Below are positions 9,335-19,223 of a stretch of 64,000 bases of DNA, one piece after another; the first letter of the stretch is position 1; every line of letters begins with the position of its first letter. The notes under the pieces were generated by a model. It searched no databases, had not been told where the DNA came from, and saw only the letters and a program-made list of their open reading frames with translations. The stretch is taken from NCBI RefSeq assembly GCF_000816785.1, contig NZ_CP007766.1, positions 1,550,001 to 1,614,000 of the forward strand. The letters are read 5' to 3'. The position numbers were made by a program, and so were the translations under genes. The DNA is from Campylobacter peloridis LMG 23910 (GTDB lineage Bacteria > Campylobacterota > Campylobacteria > Campylobacterales > Campylobacteraceae).

Positions 9335-10153
9335 TCAACTTAAAAGCAGTTTTTGATAATTTTCTTTTGGAGATTTTGCATTAATTTTTGAAAGCAATTT
9401 TGCTTTTACTTTTAAAGGTAAATCAAGCTCATAAATATCTTGCTCACATAAGGTGTTTTGACGAAATTGCGTTTTTTTAGCATCTACTACTACACACCAT
9501 TCACCACGCAAATCCATTGTTTTTAACTTTTCTAAAACCTTTAAAGCATTTGCTCTAAATTTACTTTCAAATTTTTTTGTAGCTTCTTTAATTATAAAAA
9601 TTTCGCGTAAAGGGTCTATTTTATTAATTTCTTCTATTAAACTAAGTATTCTAGTAGGTGCTTCATAAATTATACTAGGATAAGGATTAAGCATTAAATT
9701 TTCAATATCTTTTTGTCTTTGAGGATTTTTATTAGCCAAAAAACCCATAAAAATAAATTCTTTTTTACAAAAAGCACTTGAAACTAAAGCTAACAAAGCA
9801 GCATTTGCACCTGCTAAAACTTCATAATCAATATCATTTTTAATAGCATACTCGATTAAAAATTGCCCTGGATCGCTAATACCTGGCATACCTGCATCAC
9901 TTAAATATACAACATCTTGATGAAAAAAATTTTCATCTATTTTTGCTAAAAAATCTTTTTCATTATGCGTATGCAGTGCTATGAATTTATGAGGTTTTAT
10001 TTCTAAATTAAATTTTTCATTAAGAAGATGAATTAAAGATTTGCAAACTCTTGTATCTTCGCACAAAAAGAGTTTGCATTTTTGTAAAATTTCTAAAGAG
10101 TGAAAAGATATATCGCTTAAATTTCCTATAGGTGTAGGAATAAAATATAACAT
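9335..10153 (-). CDS. rsmI: 16S rRNA 2'-O-ribose C1402 methyltransferase
   Basis: RsmI methylates the ribose of C1402 in the 16S decoding centre. The 272-residue protein has the tetrapyrrole-methylase fold with FIPTPIGNLSDIS at the N-terminus, LCEDTRVCKSLI, and the substrate/SAM loop LSDAGMPGISDPG. Length and motif order are normal. The start codon shares one base with the rpmE stop (TAATG), so it is translationally coupled to the ribosomal protein gene. Confidence 0.94.
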   Translation of the reverse strand: MLYFIPTPIGNLSDISFHSLEILQKCKLFLCEDTRVCKSLIHLLNEKFNLEIKPHKFIALHTHNEKDFLAKIDENFFHQDVVYLSDAGMPGISDPGQFLIEYAIKNDIDYEVLAGANAALLALVSSAFCKKEFIFMGFLANKNPQRQKDIENLMLNPYPSIIYEAPTRILSLIEEINKIDPLREIFIIKEATKKFESKFRANALKVLEKLKTMDLRGEWCVVVDAKKTQFRQNTLCEQDIYELDLPLKVKAKLLSKINAKSPKENYQKLLLS

Positions 10154-10353
10154 TATTGCATTGCGTATTTTTTCTTAAATTTCTCTACACGACCTGCAGC
10201 ATCGACTATTTTTTCACTACCTGTGAAAAATGGATGGCAATTTGAGCAAATATCGACTTTAATTTCTGCTTTATTTGATTTAGTAGTAAAAGAATTTCCA
10301 CAAGCACAACTTACTTTACATTCTACATATTCTGGATGAATTTCTTTTTTCAT
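10153..10353 (-). CDS. rpmE: 50S ribosomal protein L31 (zinc-type)
   Basis: The 66-residue L31 keeps the Cys residues of the zinc-binding (C+) form: the pair around CACG and the CSNCHPF motif. Both are needed for the zinc site, so this is not the zinc-independent paralogue. It begins a transcription unit with the methyltransferase genes and has a clear -10 upstream. Confidence 0.97.
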   Translation of the reverse strand: MKKEIHPEYVECKVSCACGNSFTTKSNKAEIKVDICSNCHPFFTGSEKIVDAAGRVEKFKKKYAMQ

Positions 10354-10384
10354 TATTTATCCTTTGTATAAACATTAAGGCGTA

Positions 10385-10390
10385 ATTATA
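10385..10390 (-). promoter_or_regulatory. -10 element for rpmE
   Basis: The minus strand reads TATATAATTACG with a perfect TATAAT, 31 bp before the rpmE ATG, inside a 77-bp gene-free gap. No -35 is apparent. Confidence 0.6.
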
Positions 10391-10430
10391 TAAATTTTTA
10401 TATAAAAAATAGCTAAATTTAAGCATTATT

Positions 10431-11093
10431 TTAAATTATAAATTTAGAGGCAACCCCTATAATAGCTGTTTGTGCTTTAAGTATATAAGAGGCTTGCAAT
10501 CTAGCTTTTTTTGTGCATTTTTTTCTTTCACTTTCAGAAAATCCACCCTCAGCTCCTACTAAAAATACATGCTCTTTAGGTTCAAATAAAGATAAATCTT
10601 CTCCTTCAAAATCAATAAGAACTATATTTTTATATGCTTTTTGGAATAATTGAAAATTTTCAAATAATTCTAATTTCAACAAAGAATCTCTTCCACATTG
10701 CTGGGATGATTCTATGAGTATTTTTTCCATTCTTGTAAAATCTAGTTTAAAATTTTTTTGTGAAAAATCCATATACACAAAAGATAACTTAAAAACACCT
10801 AATTCATTTAAAAATGGTAGTATTTTTTCTATATTTTTTGGATCAATTACAGCCAAAGCTAAATGAAGATTAGTTTGTTTTTGAGATTTTTGTTCTTTTT
10901 TTTCTTTTAGTTTTAAAATACAAGATCGCCTAAGAATTTCTATACATTCGTATGTATATGCATAAGAATCATTAAAATTTCTAAAAATAACATTATCGCC
11001 AATCTTAATTCTTCTAGCTTTTAAATGTAAAAACGACTCATTATTTACTTCTATAATCTCATCGCCGCTTTTTAAGTGATATAAAAACTGCAT
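10431..11093 (-). CDS. rsmE: 16S rRNA m3U1498 methyltransferase
   Basis: RsmE adds the N3-methyl group to U1498 in the 30S subunit. The 220-residue SPOUT protein has an N-terminal PUA-like RNA-binding region (about 1-70) and the C-terminal knot with VGAEGGFSESE and the closing ILKAQTAIIGV, which replaces the usual ILRTETA. It is slightly shorter than the E. coli enzyme. It shares its start base with the stop of the upstream membrane-protein gene. Confidence 0.9.
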   Translation of the reverse strand: MQFLYHLKSGDEIIEVNNESFLHLKARRIKIGDNVIFRNFNDSYAYTYECIEILRRSCILKLKEKKEQKSQKQTNLHLALAVIDPKNIEKILPFLNELGVFKLSFVYMDFSQKNFKLDFTRMEKILIESSQQCGRDSLLKLELFENFQLFQKAYKNIVLIDFEGEDLSLFEPKEHVFLVGAEGGFSESERKKCTKKARLQASYILKAQTAIIGVASKFII

Positions 11094-11503
11094 TAAAGAT
11101 AAAAACTCTTAAATATATAAGGAATAAAAAGTAAAAATATATCTAAACATAAAATAAAAAACGAAAGCAATCTAAATTTAGAATAACATTTATACATTCT
11201 TGCCTTTTTAAATAAAATAAATTGATAAATAGCCAAAGCAAAAATCAAAAACCAAGAAAGCCACATTAAAAACATATACAAACTAAATTCAAAATGTTTT
11301 AAAGCCCATAGCAAACTTCCTGTAAAAAGAGTTATAGCCAAGAACAAATAATAAATTGGTAAAAATAAACGAATTTTTTTTATAAAAATAAATTCTTGAG
11401 AAAAGCTACTTTGAGTTAAATATAAATAAAATAACATCAAAAAACCATTTGCATACAAACTATAAACATGCAATGCCAAAAAAAATTCATAACTTTGTTC
11501 CAT
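11093..11503 (-). CDS. Four-helix integral membrane protein, unknown function
   Basis: The 136-residue protein consists of about four transmembrane helices (near 10-28, 47-67, 75-98 and 112-133) joined by short basic loops. A single His near residue 12 and another near 70 fall in or near helices, so haem or metal binding is possible, but nothing proves it. The adjacent small lipoprotein is annotated as haem-binding in C. jejuni (from memory). Confidence 0.78.
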   Translation of the reverse strand: MEQSYEFFLALHVYSLYANGFLMLFYLYLTQSSFSQEFIFIKKIRLFLPIYYLFLAITLFTGSLLWALKHFEFSLYMFLMWLSWFLIFALAIYQFILFKKARMYKCYSKFRLLSFFILCLDIFLLFIPYIFKSFYL

Positions 11504-11706
11504 TATTTTCCTTGAGTAGTATTTTCATCTTTAATTTCATCATCCACTGGTATAGGAAGAGTATCATCATTAATTTGAACATTGGAATCACTTTGTTCAA
11601 TTTGAATATTTTCAGTTTCTAATTCTTTTTTTATATTTTTATGCTCATTGTTAGAACAAGCTATAAAAAACAAAAATGGCAAAATTGCTAATATTTTTTT
11701 CATCAT
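11503..11706 (-). CDS. Small lipoprotein
   Basis: This 67-residue protein has a lipoprotein signal peptide whose lipobox is Phe-Ile-Ala-Cys at about 14-17, so the mature protein begins at the Cys with only some 50 residues. That part is acidic (Asp, Glu, Asn) and apparently unstructured. The function is unknown. It overlaps the queD stop by 4 bp and the membrane-protein start by 1 bp, so it is inside the operon rather than a spurious frame. Confidence 0.75.
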   Translation of the reverse strand: MMKKILAILPFLFFIACSNNEHKNIKKELETENIQIEQSDSNVQINDDTLPIPVDDEIKDENTTQGK

Positions 11707-12287
11707 ACTTCCTTTTGATTGACAAAGATAAAATCTTTATCCTGTAATTTTTTAAAAAAATCCTTATCTTTCCATTCATCTTGTATGGCTTTTGAAAATT
11801 CAATATCTATCAAATTTATTTTTGGTAAAAACTCACTATAAGCATCTTCTTCAAAACCCTGTGCATAACCTGTTCTAGTTTCATGTACTATAACACTTTT
11901 TAATCGCACACCACGCTCACCATTTACCATTTTAGTTTTTAAAAGCAAAGCATCAATTAATACAAAAAAAATCCTTACAAAATTTTCTGCACTAACATTT
12001 ACAGGCAAACTCACCCACCTTTGTGAGTGTTTTTTCATATCTTCTAAATAAGTTTTATCATCATCTTTAAAGAGCGTAATAGCATGATCAAAGCTATCAA
12101 TAATTTGTTTAATCTCATCTTTTAACAAACCAAAATCATATACCATTCCTGCATTATCAAGGTATTTACTCTCAAGCAAAATTTCCACCTTGTAAGAATG
12201 GCCATGTAAACTAGTTTTGCATCGCTTAGAACTACAAAATCTAACAATATGAGCATTTTCAAATTCAAACAATTTTCTAATAATCAT
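11703..12287 (-). CDS. queD: 6-carboxy-5,6,7,8-tetrahydropterin synthase
   Basis: QueD converts dihydroneopterin triphosphate to 6-carboxytetrahydropterin, the second step toward queuosine. Zinc ligands H13, H28 and H30 (the latter two in LHGHSYK) and a nearby catalytic Cys at 23 are visible. A later Glu in VHETRTGYA fits the catalytic set. At 194 residues it is longer than the E. coli protein (about 120), with extra sequence in the middle. The 4-bp overlap with queE groups consecutive pathway steps. Confidence 0.93.
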   Translation of the reverse strand: MIIRKLFEFENAHIVRFCSSKRCKTSLHGHSYKVEILLESKYLDNAGMVYDFGLLKDEIKQIIDSFDHAITLFKDDDKTYLEDMKKHSQRWVSLPVNVSAENFVRIFFVLIDALLLKTKMVNGERGVRLKSVIVHETRTGYAQGFEEDAYSEFLPKINLIDIEFSKAIQDEWKDKDFFKKLQDKDFIFVNQKEV

Positions 12288-13036
12288 ACGCCTTCTTTAT
12301 CTCCCCAAATTCTAATGTGCAATCTATCAGAGTAATTATATCCATTTTTTATACAAAATTCAGCAACGCTTAAGCTATTTTTAGAAATTTCTTCTTCCTT
12401 TGCCCCCATAGGCATGCAAAAGACTTCATTTTCGCAAAGTTGTAAAATTTCATTAATTTCCTCTAAAGCTTTATTTTCTTGAATGAATTTTTCATCCAAA
12501 ACAAATTTATAAAAACTATCCTTTGCATTTTTTTTAAAAGCTTTCAAGGCTTTTTCATTGATTCTTTTTTCTTTTTTTACCCCACTATTGCTAAGCTTAA
12601 TACCCAAGGCAAAATAACATTGTTTATATAAAGGATATTTTTCAAAATCAATTTCAATGCTTGCATTAGTCTCAAAATGCACTATAAAGTCATTTTCTAA
12701 AAGCAGACTAATGAATTCTAAAAAATCTGCGTTTTTATAATTTAACAAAGGTTCTCCACCTGTAATCACTACAATAGGTTTAAAATCTTTAGCAAGTTTT
12801 AAAAGCTCTTTAAAAAGCTCTTTTGCTTCATAAAATTTATAAGTATTTTTAAATTCTTTAGTAAAAACCGCTCTAATGGTATCACAACCTAAGAATTCTT
12901 TAGAATTTTTTTGTTTTTTTACCCCAAAACCCGCACAATTAAAATTACACCCTGCAAATCTTACAAAAACAGCTAAATTTCCGCTGTATTTTCCCTCACC
13001 TTGCAAGCTTAAAAAAGTTTCAACAACTTCCATCAT
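12284..13036 (-). CDS. queE: 7-carboxy-7-deazaguanine synthase (radical SAM)
   Basis: QueE uses a [4Fe-4S] cluster and SAM to contract carboxytetrahydropterin to 7-carboxy-7-deazaguanine for queuosine. The usual CX3CX2C cluster motif is altered: the first two Cys are in GCNFNC, but the third comes only after 16 residues, in FLGCD. The SAM-binding glycine motif TGGEPLL follows. The 250-residue protein overlaps moaA upstream by 4 bp and queD downstream by 4 bp. Confidence 0.92.
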   Translation of the reverse strand: MMEVVETFLSLQGEGKYSGNLAVFVRFAGCNFNCAGFGVKKQKNSKEFLGCDTIRAVFTKEFKNTYKFYEAKELFKELLKLAKDFKPIVVITGGEPLLNYKNADFLEFISLLLENDFIVHFETNASIEIDFEKYPLYKQCYFALGIKLSNSGVKKEKRINEKALKAFKKNAKDSFYKFVLDEKFIQENKALEEINEILQLCENEVFCMPMGAKEEEISKNSLSVAEFCIKNGYNYSDRLHIRIWGDKEGV

Positions 13037-14001
13037 CCACCCGTTTGATAAAAGGCTCTTGTGGAAGTTTGGTTGCTTTCATTTTCTGACCATCTGTTTT
13101 TTTCTGATTTATTTTTTATAACATTTTTTAAAACTTCACAAGCCCCTGCTATATCTTTATTGCGTATAGCTTTTTTAATACTCAAAGCCTCATCATAATA
13201 CAAACAAGGTATTAAAAGGCCTTCTGCTGAAAGTCTTATACGATTGCAACTATCACAAAAATCATGGCTATGAGGATCTATAATACCAAATTTATACCCA
13301 TCTTCTAATTCATAAATAGTCGCAGGTGCATTAGGTGTTTTTTGTCCTTCTTTAAAGGTATATTTTTGAGCAAGTATATTTAAAATTTCTGCTGATTTTA
13401 ATCCTTTTAAATCTCCATAAGCATGATAATTTTCCATAAATTCTATAAAACGAATTTGGGAATTTCTTTCTTTGGCGAATTCTAAAAGATTAATAAATTC
13501 ATCATCATTAATTCCTCTAAGTGCTACGGTATTAAATTTTATTTTAAAATTTAATTTTAAAGCTTCTTCTATACCATTTAAAACATCTTTTAGTATATTT
13601 TTTTGTGCAAGTTTATAAGCCACTTCTTCTTTTAAAGTATCTAATGAAATATTAATTCTTTTTAATCCAGCTTGTTTTAAATCTTTTGCCTGTTGTTTTA
13701 ATAAAGAAGCATTTGTTGTCAAAGCCAAATCTAAATCATTTTTATACTCACTAATCATAGTAATAAATTTATACAAATCTTTACGCACCAAAGGTTCTCC
13801 GCCTGTAATACGAATTTTTTTAACTCCTTCATCAATACAAACTTTAACAAACATAAAAAGCTCTTCAAATGTTAAAAGATTTTCTTTAGCACTCCATTCA
13901 AATGGAGTCTTTGGCATACAATAAAGACAACGAAAATTACATCTTTGTGTTACTGAAATTCTCAAATAATCAATCACTCTTCCATAGCTATCTACTAACA
14001 T
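13033..14001 (-). CDS. moaA: GTP 3',8-cyclase (molybdenum cofactor synthesis)
   Basis: MoaA is the radical SAM enzyme that starts molybdopterin synthesis from GTP. The N-terminal cluster Cys are 21, 25 and 28 (CNFRCLYC); the C-terminal cluster has CDSCNRIR and a later Cys in GLLIPCLY. The C-terminal Gly-Gly tail that takes part in catalysis is intact (QTGG). The 322-residue length is normal. It overlaps queE by 4 bp. Confidence 0.96.
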   Translation of the reverse strand: MLVDSYGRVIDYLRISVTQRCNFRCLYCMPKTPFEWSAKENLLTFEELFMFVKVCIDEGVKKIRITGGEPLVRKDLYKFITMISEYKNDLDLALTTNASLLKQQAKDLKQAGLKRINISLDTLKEEVAYKLAQKNILKDVLNGIEEALKLNFKIKFNTVALRGINDDEFINLLEFAKERNSQIRFIEFMENYHAYGDLKGLKSAEILNILAQKYTFKEGQKTPNAPATIYELEDGYKFGIIDPHSHDFCDSCNRIRLSAEGLLIPCLYYDEALSIKKAIRNKDIAGACEVLKNVIKNKSEKNRWSENESNQTSTRAFYQTGG

Positions 14002-14010
14002 TAAAGGCCT

Positions 14011-14538
14011 TTATATTAATTTATTAAATTTCAAGATAAGCTCAACCCTACCCATACCCATACGCAAATCTTTTGCAATTTGTTCTATGGATTTTTTTTG
14101 ATTAAAAAGCTCTATGACTTTTTGCTCTTCATTATCATAGCTTGGACTTAATTTTGTAATACTTTGTGTTTTTTGCTCCAAATTTAAAAGACGATTTTTT
14201 TGCTCGCTTTGAAATTCTTCAATTACCTCTTCTACTTCTTTTAATGCATTTAAAATAGGAATGATATTTTGATTGATTTTTTGATCTATAATCTGTAAAA
14301 ATTCTTCTTTTAATTCTTCTTTTATTAACTCTATGTCAATTTCTTCTTTTTCTTCATCATTTTCTAGCAAAGCTCCGCTTTCTTTTTTTAAATAATGATA
14401 TTGTTTGTTTAAATCTTCAATAATTTTTCCAAGTTCATTAAATTTTGCGACATTTTCTTTTTCTCTTATTACCATATATGCAAACATAGCAAAAATTAAA
14501 AGTATAACCACCAACCATAATAATACATCAGTGTTCAT
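14011..14538 (-). CDS. Membrane-anchored coiled-coil protein with C-terminal HTH-like segment
   Basis: The 175-residue protein has one N-terminal transmembrane helix (about 5-24), a long acidic coiled coil (about 30-130), and a C-terminal segment (SIEQIAKDLRMGMGRVELIL) that reads like the helix-turn-helix of sigma factors or transposase-type HTH domains. An HTH tethered to the membrane is an odd arrangement; the segment may simply be a protein-interaction helix pair. No family function is known to me. It overlaps the next gene by 11 bp. Confidence 0.75.
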   Translation of the reverse strand: MNTDVLLWLVVILLIFAMFAYMVIREKENVAKFNELGKIIEDLNKQYHYLKKESGALLENDEEKEEIDIELIKEELKEEFLQIIDQKINQNIIPILNALKEVEEVIEEFQSEQKNRLLNLEQKTQSITKLSPSYDNEEQKVIELFNQKKSIEQIAKDLRMGMGRVELILKFNKLI

Positions 14539-15034
14539 TTGTCTTCTCCTTTAAAAATTTAATCATAGCCCTTTGCATATCTACAACAAAATTATTGTAA
14601 ATATTTTCATCTTCGTTTTTTATTTGTGTAATTCTTGCATTTTGAGTGCTTAATGCTTTAAAAAAAATACTAATTTTATGTCCGTTTAGTTCAAACCTAG
14701 CATAATATTCCATATCATTTTTCAAACAATTATCTTTAAATTTAATATGTGTAAAATGCACACCATCTAATATAGCTTTATTTTGCAGTGGTATAAAAGT
14801 ATTATTTTTATTAATATCATTTTTAATTAAAAATAATTCTTGTTTTAAATCTAATAATAAATCAAAAATTAATTGCTCACCCTCGCTAAATTCAATTCTT
14901 GAAGCTAGTTTTTTCCATTTACTTAAATTTACATAATTATTACATACTAAATACTCTTGCAAAAACTCATCATATCTTAAACCACATTCTTCAAATTCTA
15001 ACTCTAAAGAGCTTTTAAAAAAACTTATTTCCAT
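14528..15034 (-). CDS. Conserved hypothetical protein
   Basis: This 168-residue protein is soluble, with no signal or membrane segment. It has a mixed alpha/beta look: helical N-terminal half, beta-rich middle (KISIFFKALS), and a Lys-rich C-terminal helix. It lies between mqnP and the HTH-like membrane protein with overlaps of about 10 bp on each side, so it is co-translated. The gene pair is syntenic in C. jejuni (from memory). No function can be proposed. Confidence 0.75.
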   Translation of the reverse strand: MEISFFKSSLELEFEECGLRYDEFLQEYLVCNNYVNLSKWKKLASRIEFSEGEQLIFDLLLDLKQELFLIKNDINKNNTFIPLQNKAILDGVHFTHIKFKDNCLKNDMEYYARFELNGHKISIFFKALSTQNARITQIKNEDENIYNNFVVDMQRAMIKFLKEKTNEH

Positions 15035-15900
15035 AAAAGATCAACCCATATAAAAATAAAAAACACCACGCTTAAATACCCATTTAAAGTAAAAAATGCT
15101 TTATCAATTTTTGCAAAATTTTTTCTAACAATGCGGTGCTCAAAAAATAAAATCACCGCGCTAATTATCACACCAAAAAAGGCAATATTTCCAGTTGGAG
15201 CCACCCAAACAAATAAAAGCCAAAAAAGTACCGCTAAAATATGACAAAATGCTGAGATAAACAAAGTTGCTTCAAGTCCAAATTTAGCGGGTATAGAATG
15301 CAAACCTGTTTTTTTATCATACTCCATATCTTGCAAAGCATAAAGCAAATCAAAACCAGCTGTCCAAAAAGTAACACCCAAACACAAAATAACACTATAA
15401 ATTTCAATACTTCCCAAAACCACAATACTACCAGCAATAGGCGCAAGTCCCAAACAAAAACCAAGAACTAAATGTGCTAAAGACGAAAAACGCTTAAAAG
15501 CAGAATAAATAGCCAAAACAAACAAAACCGGCAAAGATAAAGCAAAAGCAAGTTTGTTGATAAAATAAGTTGTTAAAACAAAAACAATAGCATTTAAAAT
15601 AATAAAAAGCAAAATGCTAGTTTTACCTATACGCCCATCGATGTTAGGTCTATTTGCACAACGAGGATTGTTTTTATCAATATCCTCATCCATTAAACGA
15701 TTAATCGCCATTGCAAAATTTCTAGCACTAATAGCACATATAACACCCAAAATCAAAGCTTTAAAACCAAACCAAGTGCTATCATTTAAAATGACAGAAG
15801 CCACAATCATTGAAGTAAATAAAAACGGCAAAGCAAAAATGGAATGCTTAAAAACAATCAAATCTAAAATATCTTTCAATTTTTCTTTTAATGTAGGCAT
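15025..15900 (-). CDS. mqnP: UbiA-family prenyltransferase, probably for menaquinone
   Basis: The 291-residue integral membrane enzyme has about eight or nine helices. The two Asp-rich prenyl-diphosphate/Mg motifs are present: NRLMDEDID near residue 67 and ALQDMEYDKKTG near 190. In Campylobacter, menaquinone is made by the futalosine route, and this family member (MqnP) attaches the prenyl chain to the naphthoate. The ubiquinone UbiA reaction is unlikely because the genus lacks ubiquinone. These assignments are family knowledge. Confidence 0.88.
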   Translation of the reverse strand: MPTLKEKLKDILDLIVFKHSIFALPFLFTSMIVASVILNDSTWFGFKALILGVICAISARNFAMAINRLMDEDIDKNNPRCANRPNIDGRIGKTSILLFIILNAIVFVLTTYFINKLAFALSLPVLFVLAIYSAFKRFSSLAHLVLGFCLGLAPIAGSIVVLGSIEIYSVILCLGVTFWTAGFDLLYALQDMEYDKKTGLHSIPAKFGLEATLFISAFCHILAVLFWLLFVWVAPTGNIAFFGVIISAVILFFEHRIVRKNFAKIDKAFFTLNGYLSVVFFIFIWVDLLWK

Positions 15901-15969
15901 TTTTTCTCTTTATAATATATTTTTGTTATGATTTTACTAAAATAATTTTAAATTTAGGATATTTTTACG

Positions 15970-16845
15970 ATGTTTTTTGAATTTGCTCTTATTGGAACCA
16001 CAGCAAGCGGAAAAACAGAGCTTGCCAATAAACTTGCGTATGAATTTAATGCAAGCATATTAAGCCTTGATAGCCTTTGTGTGTATAAGCAAATTAACAT
16101 CGCTTCAGCAAAAACTGATAAAAAAACCTTAGATGAGTTAAATTATTTTGGAGTAAATTTATTAAATGTTGACGAGCATTTTAATATTGCTTTGTTTTTT
16201 AAAGAATACCAAAAAGCAAAAGCTTTTGCACAAAAAAACAATCAAATGCTAATTATTACAGGTGGAACTAGCTTTTACCTAAAAGCTTTAATGGATGGCT
16301 TGAGTGCAAATTTTAAAGAAAGCAATAGCCCTTTAAGTAATGATGCAATTTATGCTTTAATGAAAAAAATTGATAAAGAAGCAAAAATAGAAAAAAACGA
16401 CACTTATCGCTTAAGAAAATGGCTTGGAATTTATGAGCAAAGTCAGCAAATTCCAAGTGAAATCTTAAAAAATACCAAAAAAGCACCCCTTATACAGAAT
16501 TTAAAAATTTTTGAAATTTGTTGGGACAAAGCACTTTTAGAGCAACGCATTATTAAACGCACAAAAAGTATGATTGAACTAGGATTAATACAAGAAGCTA
16601 AAACACTTTTTCAAAATTATGATAACAATTTAAAAGCACTCAATTCAATAGGCTTAAAAGAATGCAAAGCATTTTTAGAACAAAAAATCAACCTAAAAGA
16701 ACTTGAAGAATTAATCATAATCCACACAAGACAATTAGCCAAAAGACAAAGAACTTTTAATAAAAAATTTGAAAAAGAAAAATTAAATTTTTCAAATGCA
16801 TTTGAAAAATTAAAAATATACATTAATCATCAAATTCAAGGTTGA
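15970..16845 (+). CDS. miaA: tRNA dimethylallyltransferase
   Basis: MiaA adds the isopentenyl group to A37 of tRNAs reading UNN codons. The 291-residue protein has the P-loop GTTASGKT at 8-15, the conserved LDSLCVYKQ segment, [11 protein letters not shown], and a basic C-terminal tRNA-binding part with [25 protein letters not shown] lies 10 bp before the ATG. It is the only plus-strand gene in the first 46 kb apart from the edge fragment. Its last 10 bp overlap the end of pflA on the other strand. Confidence 0.96.
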   Translation: MFFEFALIGTTASGKTELANKLAYEFNASILSLDSLCVYKQINIASAKTDKKTLDELNYFGVNLLNVDEHFNIALFFKEYQKAKAFAQKNNQMLIITGGTSFYLKALMDGLSANFKESNSPLSNDAIYALMKKIDKEAKIEKNDTYRLRKWLGIYEQSQQIPSEILKNTKKAPLIQNLKIFEICWDKALLEQRIIKRTKSMIELGLIQEAKTLFQNYDNNLKALNSIGLKECKAFLEQKINLKELEELIIIHTRQLAKRQRTFNKKFEKEKLNFSNAFEKLKIYINHQIQG

Positions 16846-19199
16846 GTATCTAAAATTTGCATTTTTTCTTTACATAAATTTTGCCAGCTACTTGTCGCAT
16901 TAAGATCTAAACATTTTTGTAAACTTTGCTTTTGATTTTGTGTTTGATTTAAATCTTCATAAATACTACTTTGTGTATAAAAAACTCTTGCTCTTTCATC
17001 ATTTTTTAAAGGATTGGCTAATAAATCTTTAAATAAAGCCAATGCCTTATCTAATTGCTTAGCTTGTTGCAATGCTTTTATATATATAAATTCCAAATCA
17101 GGCGTAAAAAGATTCACACCCTTTAAATTTTGATAATCAATAGCCTTTGGTGCATAAGTTAAAATATTTGTTAATAAATTATTTTGCTCACAATAACGCA
17201 AAAATTCATAATAAAGTTCAACCATGCGATAATTCATATCAAATCGCTCTAGTCTTTGTAAAGTTTGTATCATGGCATTATAATCTTGCAGTTTTAATTG
17301 TGCAAAAAATTTAAGATAATTTGCCTCAAATTTTTCTTCATTAGTAATGATTGCACGCGTATTTAAAATATCATTAACCATTTTAAGCACTACATTATAT
17401 TGTTTATCTTTTAATGCCAAATCCGCTCTTTGTAGTTTATAAAAAATAAGATCATCTTTTTCATTTTCTGCGATATAGTTTTTTGCTTCTTCTATACGCG
17501 TAGTTCTTTTAAAGCATTGTAGCATTTGTTTTTTGTTTGTGATTTTATTTCCAATACTATAATTTTTAAATTCATCATAAAGTTTTACAGCATCTATACA
17601 TTCATCTTTTTTTAATTTATCACTTAATACATAAATGGCAGATTGTTCTAAAATATTTTTTATTTCTTTATTAGAATATTTTTCTATATCATTTTTATAA
17701 GAAACTACTTTATCATAGTTTTTTTCCTTAAAATACAACTTAACATTATCAAATAAAGCTTTACTTGAAATTTCTCCAGCATATTTATTCATTATCTCTT
17801 CATATTTTTGATGTAAGGTATTAGCATCAGCATTTTTTAAATATAAAAAGTTTTTATCTTGAGCTTCTTTGATTAAACTTACATACTCTCCTAAAGGAAA
17901 TTCTTCAGTATAAAGATCTAAATATTTTTGTGCTTTAATATACTCTTTAGCATTGATTAACGAAAATGCTAAATCTTTTAAAACTTTTTCATATTCTTTA
18001 TCAACTTTTGTTAATTTTGAAAAAATATACTCATAAATTTTTGCACTTAAGTCATAGATTTTATTATAATCTAAAGCTTTAGCTAAAAGCAATGAGTTAT
18101 CTAAATCATGCATAAAAAAATCAGGATTTGATGATAAAATTTTATTTATTAGTTCTTTTGCTTGTTTTGGATTTTTTTGCTCTAAATAATTTTTTGCTAA
18201 AAACAAAGCTGCCCTACTTGCTAAATTTGTATTATCAGTAGAATAATAAACCTCTTGATAAATATTTGTTGCTGTATTTTTTTTACCTAAATTATATAAA
18301 TAATCTGCATAATCTAACAAAGCCATGGTGCTAAATTTATCACCTTTGTGTTCATTGCTAAGCGTTTGAATAATATACTCAACATTTGATCTTTGTGATA
18401 AACCTATATATATTCTCATCATTATATACATTACTTCAGTGAAATCTTTGTCATTTACATAAGTTCTTGTCCATTTCTTTGCATCATCAAGCATTTGTTC
18501 TAATACTTGCTGATCTTTATCTAAAGCATAAGTATAAATTTGATTTTGCGCTCTAAGCTTATAAAGTTCAAATTCTCCCATAAAAACACTACCTTGATAG
18601 CGATTTATAGCATTTTGACTATCTCTTAAAACCTGATCATATTTTTTTGCATCATACTCTTTTTTAATGTTTAAATACGCATTTACATCTGCACTCTTTG
18701 AGACATCTATGGGGTTTGAATTTAAATCCAAAGCTCCAATAGATGGCATCAAAGCTTTGTTAAAATAAATATTAAAATCTAACCCATCATTACTTTTATA
18801 TTGTCTTAAGTCCTTGGAGAAAATAAAAACAAAATGATTTGCTTGAATATTTCTTTGATCTTGAATTTCTTTAGAATCAAATATTTCTTGAGAATAATTA
18901 AACATTTTAGACATAATTTTTGGTTTAATTTTTACCTTTAAATAAGTTGGTTGTTTTTCAAAAGAAATAGAAAAATCTTCAAATTCTTTATCTTGAAATT
19001 GCATATTAGTGAGGCCTAAAATTTTACATTCATAATGCTGTTTTTCAAATTCAAGAATACTCTCGCAAGTAAATTTTTTTTCATCTTTAAGATGTAAAAG
19101 CGTGAAAGGGCGATTATGCTCTTCACCTTTATTTACTAAAATTTCAAATGCAAATGCAAAATTTATACTAAAGAAAAATACAAATAATATCCTGATCAT
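16836..19199 (-). CDS. pflA: Paralysed flagellum protein A, periplasmic TPR motor protein
   Basis: PflA is needed for rotation of the Campylobacter flagellum; with PflB it forms part of the scaffold around the motor and helps place stators (established for C. jejuni). The 787-residue protein has a signal peptide ([17 protein letters not shown]), a beta-rich N-terminal domain to about residue 190, then a long helical solenoid of TPR-like repeats to the C-terminus. A TATAAT ends only 7 bp before the ATG and no RBS is seen, so the mRNA may be leaderless. Confidence 0.92.
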   Translation of the reverse strand: MIRILFVFFFSINFAFAFEILVNKGEEHNRPFTLLHLKDEKKFTCESILEFEKQHYECKILGLTNMQFQDKEFEDFSISFEKQPTYLKVKIKPKIMSKMFNYSQEIFDSKEIQDQRNIQANHFVFIFSKDLRQYKSNDGLDFNIYFNKALMPSIGALDLNSNPIDVSKSADVNAYLNIKKEYDAKKYDQVLRDSQNAINRYQGSVFMGEFELYKLRAQNQIYTYALDKDQQVLEQMLDDAKKWTRTYVNDKDFTEVMYIMMRIYIGLSQRSNVEYIIQTLSNEHKGDKFSTMALLDYADYLYNLGKKNTATNIYQEVYYSTDNTNLASRAALFLAKNYLEQKNPKQAKELINKILSSNPDFFMHDLDNSLLLAKALDYNKIYDLSAKIYEYIFSKLTKVDKEYEKVLKDLAFSLINAKEYIKAQKYLDLYTEEFPLGEYVSLIKEAQDKNFLYLKNADANTLHQKYEEIMNKYAGEISSKALFDNVKLYFKEKNYDKVVSYKNDIEKYSNKEIKNILEQSAIYVLSDKLKKDECIDAVKLYDEFKNYSIGNKITNKKQMLQCFKRTTRIEEAKNYIAENEKDDLIFYKLQRADLALKDKQYNVVLKMVNDILNTRAIITNEEKFEANYLKFFAQLKLQDYNAMIQTLQRLERFDMNYRMVELYYEFLRYCEQNNLLTNILTYAPKAIDYQNLKGVNLFTPDLEFIYIKALQQAKQLDKALALFKDLLANPLKNDERARVFYTQSSIYEDLNQTQNQKQSLQKCLDLNATSSWQNLCKEKMQILDTQP

Positions 19200-19206
19200 A
19201 AATGTG

Positions 19207-19212
19207 ATTATA
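19207..19212 (-). promoter_or_regulatory. -10 element directly upstream of pflA
   Basis: The minus strand reads GATATAATCAC, with a perfect TATAAT separated from the pflA ATG by only 7 bp. A transcript starting at the usual 6-8 bp downstream would begin at or next to the A of the start codon. The gap between nuoN and pflA is just 24 bp, so read-through from the nuo operon is an alternative source of pflA mRNA. Confidence 0.5.
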
Positions 19213-19223
19213 TCAATATTATT

